The notes under the pieces: model-generated
What the model was told of the DNA's origin: nothing
Database searches by the model: none
What the model saw: the letters and a program-made list of their open reading frames with translations, nothing else
Program-made: the position numbers and the translations under genes
NCBI GenBank assembly: GCA_037179385.1
Contig: CM074188.1
Location: forward strand, 23,701,318 to 23,765,317
DNA from: Holothuria scabra
Lineage: Eukaryota; Echinodermata; Holothuroidea; Aspidochirotida; Holothuriidae
Reading direction: 5' to 3'
Length of the DNA: 64,000 bases
Shown here: one piece after another, positions 50,101 through 62,100 of the stretch
Position numbering within the stretch: the first letter of the stretch is position 1
Layout: each line of letters begins with the position of its first letter

Positions 50101-53100
50101 ATTTTTCAACTCTTCCTTAAAGGTCATGCAGTTTTGCAACAGACTTAACCAGAAAGGCATAAGCATGATTGATTTCTCCCCAGTGAATATAGTTTAACTA
50201 CTTTGTTTTTTCTCAGATTTTTAACTGACACAGTTTGTTAAACAAGCACTCCTTTAAGGTGTGGTAAAATGTGAACGACATCTGCGCCCAGATATTTTAT
50301 GTAAAATGCATTGAGCTCTTTGAAAAATGCCACAGATATGATTACAAATTGACCACTTCATAGGGTAATTTCTTTTTCAAATTACTTCATGAATAAACAT
50401 GAGCTAAATATATATATTCCTGATGCTAAAATGTTTCTAATAGTTTGCTCAGTTTTTTTTCAAATTTCATCTCAAAGACAGTTGCTTCGGCATTCCCTTG
50501 GGGATTTTATTTGGAAGATAAAATGTAAATGTAAAGGTCACTCAGAAAACTGTAAACAATCTTACTACAAACTACAATGGGTTAAAAAAAGAAATGCTAA
50601 TGTATGCAACACTCTACATAAAGATTTTTTTTTGCATCATTGAGTTTCCTCAAAAAAAAAAAAAAACATTCAATTTTGAAAGAGTTTCTATTAAGAACAG
50701 CAAAGAAGATATTGAAATTATTCCAATAGATCTTTTTTGGCACATTTTTTTACATGCCAAGTCAAAATAGAACTCTCTGGTGTCATGTTACCTTAACCCT
50801 TTACCATTGTTTGGGTCCTTATTGACCTATGCGGAGAGCTCGGCTGTCACCCATCTTTACTGTTTCACGCGGAGCTCGAAACTGCGAGTAGCTACCCGAA
50901 AATTCGGCCACAACAACGAGAGAGACAATAGTTTAAGGTCACAGGGTCAATGGCCTACGGAAGCCGATGCGGGGGGGCTACGTCCGCTTTTCTGCCCACC
51001 CCTGAGGCGCGCGAATATGCCCCGATCGGAGCACAACGGTAAAGGGTTAATCTTCAAGTCCTGGTAGTACCATACCATGGAATACAAAAACACTTATGTC
51101 CTCCCAAAATAATTGTTATAAATGAGAGGAATACACAAATCTTTAATCCTCCACACCTCCTTGCCAACATTCAGTATGCTTGCTTGAATAAAACTGAAAT
51201 TTGAATGGTCCACAAGTAAACTAGATGGCATGTGATTGGCCACTTGGTGACCAGTTGAGAGAATGACCACCAAACATGTGAAATATTTGGGGCTGCTTTG
51301 TACAAAAACTACCTGATATGGATCCCATCTCATCAGTTTTTTTTTTCCCTCCCGATTTTATTTCCCAAAGTAAACACTCCACTCATGAGAACTAACCAGG
51401 CCTTGAGTTTTAGATTTTCCAGGTATGCTACAAATCACACTTCTGACAGGAGATTAAGGAGTGCAGTACAGCTGGTGTGCTTTTTTATTAAACATTAATA
51501 GATTACAAAGGGGTCAAATTCTTCCTCGAAGTGTGCAGAAAATCACACTACTCACAGTGATTTCAGGTGAGTGGTGGCATGCAATTGCACACCACAAAAT
51601 CCAAGGCTTTACTTAACTGCTAGAGTAGCGTTAAACCAACCAATGAAGACTTACATGTGTTGTCAATTCCAGTGTATGGCGGAATAAATCCATTGCTTCC
51701 TCGCTTCCAATCCTTTCTGCAATCATAGCCTAAAAATAATGAAATGCCCATTTTTTAACTACCTTGGTCCACTAACAGCAATGAGAAGCCTGACAAAAAT
51801 ACCTCAAAAGTTTATCACTCACAATGACCCACCCAATGACCTTCAGAACAAAAAATGGCCCAAATGTCCTTAAAATGTCAGATGCTTAAGATTCCACCTC
51901 TTAAAATTTCCTGCAGGAGGAATTTCCAAGTTTTATGTAAATCTTTACACTATACTAGGGGACAAAATAAAAAAAAAAATAAAGGCCTTTTTTTTAACCA
52001 AATGTATCTTCAATCTATTCACAGCAAAAATATAAACAACAACAAATACTTTAAAATACAAATGCAATGCTGCCACTGACCCATCTCCTTCAATTATATG
52101 ATAGCCATGAGCCATGACCATATGGGATTGGGGGTTGCAGCCCTTCCTTCCCCCCTCCACCATTGGCCAAAACCTTGCTGAACCAGGCAGACTTTGGTGC
52201 TTCAATCAGGCAGAGATTATACCTTGGTTGGGGATCTGGAGAAGGGCAAAATGCACCCTCCCTGAGAGAAAGAGTCCTGTACAGCCATAGTAGTTAACCT
52301 CCTACCCCACACCCATGGTAGTAAACCCCCCTCCCCCACACCCCAATCAACACTTCATTCTAGCCACATTCTTTAGCCTGATAACTTTTTAACCGACAGA
52401 ATACTCAAAAGTTAGTTTCCAAAACTATCATTCCATGCCACACTTTCATCAGCCATAAAATGCATTCACATGTAGTCACCTGACCGACCCAACATTGGAC
52501 ATAGCTGGGCTCTAAACTTTGGGCCACTCGAAATGCCTTGTGTGCTTTTTTGACATCGTTGTTACAGAGATATAATACTCCAAGGTTGGTCCATGCCACT
52601 ACATTCTGCAGAAAAAGAACAGGTGAGTTTTAGGATTAAATTGTACCCTTGAAAGAATTTTTCAACACTGAACATTGAATCTAAGAAATTCTGTAGAAAC
52701 AAACTTTCCATACCATATGCATATTGTGATTGAAAATTGCACAGCACAGTGTGGGAAATTCTTTGATTACAATGGTTAAAAATTTCAAGAATGCCAAATT
52801 GCTTATATTCTACATCATTTTTCCACATGTAGTGGTTTGTGGTAGAGCCCCAAAAAGATGATATATACAAATTGATTTTTCAACTTTGGATGGATTCATG
52901 TAAAATTGTGATGGCTGTTAAGACACAGGGTAATTAATACTGTCAATCAATCAAAGTAATAATGTTTGATATTTTTCAAGGTTTCATATCATGTGGCAGC
53001 CCCACTCTCACAGTTATTTTCAGGGAAATCATACACATGGCAAAACCTTAGGGCTTGTTCAGGAAACAGAGTGTACATTTTCCAACCTGAGTCCCAAACT

Positions 53101-56100
53101 TGGGCATTCTCAAACTGGTACTAATGTGAAGTCACTCATATAAAGCTTGGGAGAAGGAATTTATTATGAATATATGAATTTATTATGAACATATGCATAA
53201 TATCCTATATTTAACATAATTACTCACACCTGGGGTGTGAAACCTTTTCAAACACCAAGCCAAATGATTTTGCAGCGACAAATTACAGAAGAACAGAGAT
53301 GTGCAGGTATCTCACCTTCCTCCCTTCCTCTACCAGAACCCTGTTAAAGTAACCAGTGTGCACATCTGGGCAGGTCATCATGCTCTTAAATACTATTGTG
53401 TTGTGGGCCTACAATTTGATGGCTACACTTCCCCATGTTGTTACATTTTAACTTTGTGGACAAAAAACAACCATTCAGGTTTTGAATGCATTTTTAAGTT
53501 AAATCTTCAGTTTTCTAAATAATGAAATTGTCAATGTTAAATACCACATACAGGGCTGAAAATGGGGGCAATCTTATTTCTTTCATGGGCTGACCACAAT
53601 AGGCTGCAGGCTGAATTTGGTCCTTGGCCACAGGTTGTGCAACTCTGATTTAGACTGAACTATAATAAATGATTTCAAGTTTGTAGCCAAAACTTACACT
53701 AGGTTCCAGCTGGATGGATTTAATAAAACAATGTTGTGCTATGGAAGGCCGTTTTATACCTGAAAAGATATCCAACAAAAATTAAAATTAAATTAGTAAT
53801 ATTTCCAGAGTAACACACAGTACTTGTTTAAGAAAGTATTTCTATCCCTCTTTTCTCAATTACCCTTGGCAAATTCCAGTCCCTTATGGTTATTATGATT
53901 TTAAGTTTTTAACATTTCCAACAAACACCACTGTGGTATCATCAAGGTCTTCAGTCTCAAGTCATTTGTTGATTTGCTGGAAAAAGTTCCTCAGTAAAAA
54001 GCAAAAATTCCACAACCATTCTTATGAGTAGCACCTGGCTAGTCAAAATAATATTTAAAAATATCTTCTTCAAATGATAATAATCTTAAACTTACATGGT
54101 GAGCTGCATATAGTGCCAAGACTTGTCCAGTATTTGTGATTGCTGCCATCTATTGTCAAGGCTTTCTGAACACACTGAAAGAAACCATTTTAAAGTAGGG
54201 ATCAAGAAGAGGTAATCTTGGGTGCACGTATTATCAACAATAGAGGCAATTCTATAGGCACTGTCTACTGCACACTTTGGCAATTTTAGAAGTAGCTGCA
54301 GAATAAGCATGAAGTCTACACTGAAAATTGAAACTTTTACAACACAGTTTAGGAATAAGGCAAACAAATGAACAACTAATACCTCTTATGCATACAAAAT
54401 CATAATGCCAAAAGTATGCCCCTTTGGAGGAATAACAAGTCAACATGAAAAAAAATGCAAACAATTGATTGGCCAACTAGTCGAATAACAAAGCAAGATC
54501 AGGGGGGCCACCACAAGTTTGTTATTCCTTAGAATGTTTGTGGTGACATCAATGCATAAGGTCTATACAAAATTGAACATATGTGAAGTCTCTCCAACTT
54601 TTATTGAACGAAGGTATGAACAGATGGCAACTTTTAAGGCGCTACTTAAAACATGTTTGGTTAAATGCTGGGAGAGGTAAAATGCAAAACCTTATACCTG
54701 GAATGCTTTAGCAGAATAAATGCCCTCATTTTGCTTACTGCACTGTGATTGGTAGAAGTAGTTGACCCCCAGATCACACCACAGGTTGCCATTCTCAGGC
54801 TGCAACTGTAAGGCTCTGGTTATACATCTGAAAAAAATAATTTTGAGGTTGAGGGTATGAGCCATACAACACATTGAAAACAACTGACATATGCCCATGG
54901 AACAGCAGTTGTACGGTACAGGTACAGCTCCCTGACTTGCATGCCTATTTGTTCCTGATGTACACAGTATTTGATCCCAAACATGCTTATAATATATTAT
55001 TGTCCATACCATGGTCCTGATAAATTCACTTAAAACCATCCTTTTCATATTACCTGCCTTTTTCATTTTTTTTTCACCATGTATGTAAGTAATATATGCA
55101 CTACACAACTACGTGGCTGAACTTACGTATGGAAAAAATATTACAAACTTGAATTAATTTCATGCTCTGCAATGGAAATGATTGCATATGCCACTTCATT
55201 TTTGCTCACCTGGTTAACAAGCTTAATTATGCAGGTCTCACCTGCTCTTTGCATGATTATTGGGCAATTGTTGAAGAGGGCCCAATTTTTTTATTACTTG
55301 TTCCTTTGGCCAATTGACTAGTAGTCTACTTGCAGCCATGGGTGTGTACTTCTCCACCCTTAATATGCCTTTCAGCTACTTTGTGGAGGCACACTCACAC
55401 ACATGCTACAACATTGCGAAGTGCACTTGCATGAGCAATTACTTACTTGTCCCTAGTTGTGATTTGTTAGAGCCTGTGCACAGGATCAATTGTGATCTCA
55501 GAGTTTAAATTTCTCAGATTGTTGATAGCTTTGACAGGAACTCAGAGATCTTGAAGTGTTATCTTTTTCAAATGAGTCATCCAATGAAATATCTACCTCT
55601 TCACTTGTGGATTTTGGGTTCCAAGGAAACCACTCAGTACCAACTTAAAATAAACCAGAGACCAGACTTCAAGAAACACAAAAATAGAAATTATAACTTT
55701 TAGTCCTAAAGAACCAACAGAGGGAAGTTGTACACCCCAAAAAGTGACATTTTCACAATAACAACTTCATCACACCAATTTATACAAGTTTTCTTAAAGG
55801 TAAGTTTACCAGCAAATAAAAATTAAAGTAAAAAAAATTAGAAAGATCAATCCTCTTACCTTGCTCCTAGAGCCAGCAGCTCCGATTTTTTTAAAACTCT
55901 TGTTTCTTTCTCTTCGTTAATTTTGGAAGATGGGAGAAGACATGAAGGCACAGAAACTCTAAAAAATGAAAATGTGAATATTTGACAAAATTTAAAAACA
56001 TTTCACTTAAAATATTTGGGTATATATCAACCCAAAATTTCAGTTAATGAGGAGACATATGACTTGCTATTCTTTACGATCTTAAATTTACTTTTCATGT

Positions 56101-59100
56101 GTACCATACTTAAAATAAATTGCATGGTTTGTAACAATGAATGTAGCTGATAGTTTCACACTACTTTTACAAATCATGTGATTTGTGTACTTAGTGCAGA
56201 ATACATGTAGGTTTTTTTTTTAACTTTATGTGTACTTTACATATACTGTGTATAATTCATACCAGAATTTTTAAAATTACTTAGAACATACCATAGTTTC
56301 TCTATTCAATGCCCTATTCAATGCCCTCTGATAAATGTCTTCTGTAAAATTTGTCTCACTGTATAGTATGGACTGTTCACTATGAATCAACTGTTTTTGA
56401 CTGACAGAAAATTTATACTACATTAAATGCCTGGAGTTCAACCATATTTTTCCAGCTTCAGAATACACTACTTCAACATGACACTACTTCAAAAGGCAAT
56501 AAACTCCACCCCCCCACCTCCCATTCTTTTTAATGCAAAAAAAACAAAAAAAAAAGTAACTCCTTAGCTACAAACAAGGAATTATAGATGAATCTCAGTG
56601 GCTAGTATGGTTTGCCATTAGTAAGGTCCATCAGTCTTAAATCTTCTTAATTTTATTGTCTACATACAATTTTAAACCCTCATATTGAAAAAACTGAGAA
56701 TCATTGAGAGTCTAACCATACAAGATAAAGGACAATTAAGATTTGGAAAGATTAAAGATGATGGACCCCAGTTATGGACTTCTAAATGGGACCATCACTT
56801 GACTGTTCAGATTGGTCTATGAAATGAGTAAGGAACAAATAAGTAGGGAGTAAAAAAGCAAACCTGATGAGATCTTCATCAAGAGGATGTATCAGAGTTG
56901 CAGCAGATCCGAGCAGACTCCAAACACAACAGAGGTCTGGTCGTAAAACAGAAGCCCTGTGAGGAAATACAGGTTATATAGTTTGAATGTTGGATACTTC
57001 TTTGATTGATTTGCTAGATTATCGCTCCTTAAACGCTTTTGTCAGTTTACATATTTCAAGCAATGACATTCAAAATGTTCTCAAGACCACATGGGCATTT
57101 TGAAGCATTGAGCTTAAATAATTGATTCAATAAAGTTATACTCTGCTCTGCTCTGCTCTGCTCTACTCTATATTCTTATTATTTGTACAAAATATTTCTA
57201 CACTTGTTTGTTAATAGAACATATTAAACAGTGAGACATAAATTGTTGCCTAGACAGGCTTCAATAAATTCATTTTTTATTACTTGTCCATCGGGCTAGG
57301 GATTCCCAAAATCTACTTGTCTGCATGAATATGCTCTGAGTCCATATCTAATTATCTAGTACTAGCCACTGAATTCCTATGTGAAGAAGACTTCTGTGCT
57401 GCTTGCCTGGCGGGCTACAATACTGAGCACTTCACTTGTCCGAGTCATTTTTTACTTGTCACGGGCTGTCAGGCGGAGGATTGTCGAATCCTGTGCCTAG
57501 ATTTCATACAACACAAGTGTTCATTTATCAGAACATATATGGAAAATTGTGTCCAAAGTAAGAACTACAATTACACTCTAGTACCATGAGTTTAAGTGTG
57601 AATTAGGTATCAGATCCCCAACTAATCACAGACACAAACTACCAGACCACCAAAGAATGCACTTGTGAACAATTCTATCAAAATCTGGGACTCGTTGCCA
57701 GAAAAAAAATGCATCAACTGGAATTAAATACAAAAAATGAGGTAAAATTACATTAGTATGAAGTTTTTTTTCTTACATATCATATTCAATGGTGTTTACT
57801 TTTCAATAATTTATGATTCAAAACTCATCCAAAAATTTTGAAAAAAACATTTTTTTGTGAACATCATTCCATTTCATACACAAAATGGTGGCTCAAAATT
57901 CAAACACTAGAGTAAAAGAATGTATAACTTATTTTTATTTTGTTCTATAGCTTTAATGTTACTGTCATCCTTGAGTATAAACACCTACTCCCTCTTCCTC
58001 CTCCCCCCCCCCCTTCCAAGCCCTCTGCCCCCAAAAATTTATGCATCTTGAGACTGAGTTGAGTTCCATATTGGAGCAGAGCAATTGCTGCTGCTGCTCA
58101 TTTCTCTTCCTACCTTCCCAGAATTCCAATTGCCTTCTCCATATAGTCCACTGCTCTTCCATTAAAGAATTGTTGAAGAGAAACCTGAGCTAGTCTGATG
58201 TATGTTTCCCCTTGTCCTGAAAGACAATAAGACAACATCTTTTAATTGAATAAATTTACAGCAAGTGTAAGTAAATGATTTTACCTTGAGAAATTTACAC
58301 AGTATTAGGAAATATTTGATTTTCCTTATTTTTACAGCTTGTAGACTTTCCTCTTTTCTCCTCTCTATAACTTGAACACTTTCCTTTCTTAAATTTTACA
58401 ACTTGAACACTTTCCTTCCATTATTGCTGTAACTTGAACACTTTCTTTTCTTACAATCTATAACTTGAGCACTTTCCTTTCATTATTGCTGTAACCTGAA
58501 CACTTTCCTTTCTTTAATCCTGCAACCTGAACACTTTCCAAGAAGAAAAATTGTGTGAAGAAGTATGCTGCAATATAAAGCGGGGTCTTCAGCTTTGTTT
58601 ATACATATATTATTATACATACATTTACAGAAGATTTCTTTTATTTAACCAGAATGCAAAAATGCATTGAGGTTTCGATGATACATAAATGTTTTAAAAG
58701 AGTACCATCATGCACCATTACCTTCTCATTCAAATGTTATACTAGCATGTTCAAAAAATAATTTTGTCATTCCTGATAACCTTTTGACCTCAATAAAAGC
58801 CATACATAACTAGACAGGCAAACAACAGACAGACAGATGGACAAACAACTATCTTGAAAGATTGTAGGCTACTTAAAAAGGTTCCTAGACTTTGACCCCT
58901 GGAGACCACAGATGACCTTTCGTTTCTGCCAAAAACAATGGGGATGAATCGAGCGTGGAAAATCGCAATTATTTCGCCTAAATTGAGATACTTGGCATCT
59001 CTGCCTTTGACCTCCGCCAAAAACAACATAGCCTAGACCATTTCTTGACCGTAACCCATCCACATACCATTACCAAATACGAATTCTATTCAAGTTTCCT

Positions 59101-62100
59101 ACCTTGAGATATCGCATTAAAATGTCAAACTTTGGCCCCCCGGTGACCTCAGATGACCTTTAACCTCTGCCACAAACAAAAGGAACCACTTCCTGACCAT
59201 AACGCATCCACAAACAACGAAATTTATCCAAGCTTCCTATCTTGAGATATCATGTTAACAAGATTTTCAGACTTTGACCCCAGGTGAACTTTGACCTCCG
59301 CCAAAAACAATAGGGACCATCTACTGACTAAAACACACCCACATACTAAATATGAAATCTATCCAAGCTTTCTACCTGGAGATATCGTGTTAAAAAGATT
59401 TTCAGACTTTGACCCCTGGTGACCCCGTATGACCTTTGACCTCTGCCGTAAACAAAAGGAATTACTTCCTGACCATAACGCATCCACATACCAAATATGA
59501 AATTAATCCAAGCTTTCTACCTTGAGATATCATAGTAACGAGATTTTCAGACTTTGACCCCATGTGCCCCCAGGAGACCTTCGACCTCCACCAAAAACAT
59601 TACAGACCATCTCCTGACCAATCAATCAAGCAATTTTTAGAGAATTGCTTCCATTGAAGGTTGATATATATCGTTACACCACACACCAGTAGCTAGAACA
59701 AGTTTCAGTATTTCAAAGCAACGATCGTTCACAAAGTATAGGCTAGGCCATAATACAGTATCTACGGCGAAAGTAGCCGTCGAGCCCTATGCAGACAGCT
59801 GCAGGTCCCACTACTATATATTTAATTTTGACACTTGCCCAATCTACCCCATTTGTTTCATTTCTAATTTCCTCCCATAAGTAGTGTGGCTTGAAGCCAC
59901 AACAAAAACTAGGCCTGCGGCCTAGCCACCTACGTTTACAGAACAAAATGTAACGTTAGAGCTAACAATAATAGGCTACGATCAAATCTAGACATCGTAG
60001 TTTTCACCGGTCATTTTATGTTTGAGTTACCGCCTGAGCTGTACTGTGTAAATAGTCGTACGTACGTTCGCAGCACATAAACAAGACCTGCTAGCTGCTA
60101 TCTACATGCAGAGTGCATGTAATATACATGCCTTCAGCGCTGCTGGCTGATCGGCTCGCTCGGCGTGTATCGTTAAAAGGGCTTAGAGAATGGGTGTACT
60201 TCAATTGGCAATAACATGACACCCTCCCTCAATAATTACGTTCGAAGCGGGGAATCCCCAAACTTTTAAAGAAGCTGCTTCATTCATTAAACGCAAGCAT
60301 CCAATCAGTGAGTACGATTCTTCCCAACAGAAGTTCGTTCGATGTATAGCACGAAGCAGCGGCATATAAACGATTTTCAGCCGGCTGCTAACGTGTGCAA
60401 CTGCTGTTATGTACGCTGTTGTGCTTGATAAACAGCGATGGAAACATTTTTGAAACTTTTTTCAGTTCATGACTTACAAACACTCCTACGTGATACAAGG
60501 ACAGGAATAACATGGTTAGAAAGCTGAACTTGTAATTTTTTGAAATTTGTCAATTTCAAGTTGAAATTTTGAAAGACGTACGCTAGTAGCAAATTGAAAA
60601 GTGGCTGTTGAAATTGAACTATTACGGTGAAGTGCACAATGGCGCACAGGGCACTTAAAAGGCACTGTGGTGTATGCATACGTTTAGTGCTTTCAAATTT
60701 CATTGTAAATTTTGTTCATTACAAATGTATTGGTGGTGTTGAAGTAAAGCCTGTCACAACAGGTTCCAAGTTTGGGGTTCACGGATTAAAACGTCCCCCA
60801 TGACACCGCACACAATCACATGTAAACTACAGGGGGTAATTGGGTGGATAAAAGGTGAATGTCATAGCTCTGCGCAATTTTTGAGCTTGTTGTTCATACT
60901 GTAGACATCGATTGCTTTGTCAAGGCAGCTAAACTTGTGAAGAAGGACTATACCTTGTTTACTTAACGCAAGTCAGAGTCCAAGGGCATGAGATGCGATT
61001 TATCGCATGTACCATTTAACTAAACGATTACTTGGCTGGCGATTAATGGCTAATCGCTGACAGCCCTAATACCAAATATGAAATCTATCCAAGTTTCCTA
61101 CCATGAGGTATCGTGTTAACAAGATTTTCAGACTTTGACCCCCGGTGACCCCAGATGACCTTTGACCTCCGCCAAAAACAATAGGGACCATCTACTGACT
61201 ATAACACATCCACATACCAAATATGAAGTCTATCCAAGTTTCCGACCTTGAGATTTTGCTTTAACAAGGTTTTCAGACTTTGACCCCCGGTGACCCCAGA
61301 TGACCTTTGACCTCCGCCAAAAACAAAAGGGACCATCTACTGACTATAACGCATCCACATACCAAATATGAAATCTATCCAAGTTTCCTACCTTGAGATA
61401 TTGCTTTAACAAGGTTTTCAGACTTTGACCCCATATAACCTTTGACCTCCGCCAAAAACAATAGGGATTATCTACTGACTATAACGCATCCACATACCAA
61501 ATATGAAATCTATCCAAGCTTCCAAACTTGAGATATCGTCTTAACAAGATTTTCAGACTTTGACCCCTGGTGACCCCATATAACCTTTGACCTCCGCCAA
61601 AAACAATAGGGACCATCTACTGACTATAACGCATCCACATACCAAATATGAAATCTATCCAAGCTTCCAAACTTGAGATATCGTCTTAACAAGATTTTCA
61701 GACTTTGACCCCTGTTGACCCCATATGACCTTTGACCTCCGCCAAAAACAATAGGGACTATCTACTGACTATAACACAACCACATACCAAATATGAAATC
61801 TATCCAAGTTTCCTACCTTGAGATATTGCTTTAAAAAGATTTTCAGACTTTGACCCCTGGTGACCCCAGATGACCTTTGACCTCCGCCAAAAAAAATAGG
61901 GACTATCTACTGACTATAACGCATCCACATACCAAATATGAAATCTATCCAAGCTTCCAAACTTGAGATATCGTCTTAACAAGATTTCCAGACTTTGACC
62001 CCTGGTGACCCCATATGACCTTTGACCTCCGCCAAAAACAATAGGGACTATCTACTGACTATAACACACCCACATACCAAATATGAAATCTATCCAAGTT

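Larger units (their letters stand above)
59620..61070. mobile_element. 1.45-kb CpG-richer insertion inside the 145-bp array
   Basis: The segment replaces about 15 bp of one array unit: left unit ends CTCCTGACC, right resumes ACCAAATATG. Base composition changes visibly, with many CpG-containing words (CGTACGTACGTTCG, GCTCGCTCGGCGTG). The right end (GCTAATCGCTGACAGCCC) looks like hAT-type termini. Left end AATCAATCAAGCAATTTTT has no clear matching inverted repeat. It could be a non-autonomous transposon or a captured promoter fragment. Confidence 0.65.

Noticed and set aside
54580..54680. Possible LINE C-terminal tail (TFIERRYEQMATFKALLKTCLV)
   Set aside because: Resembles the end of some LINE proteins but is only about 25 codons with no flanking RT sequence; not enough to call.
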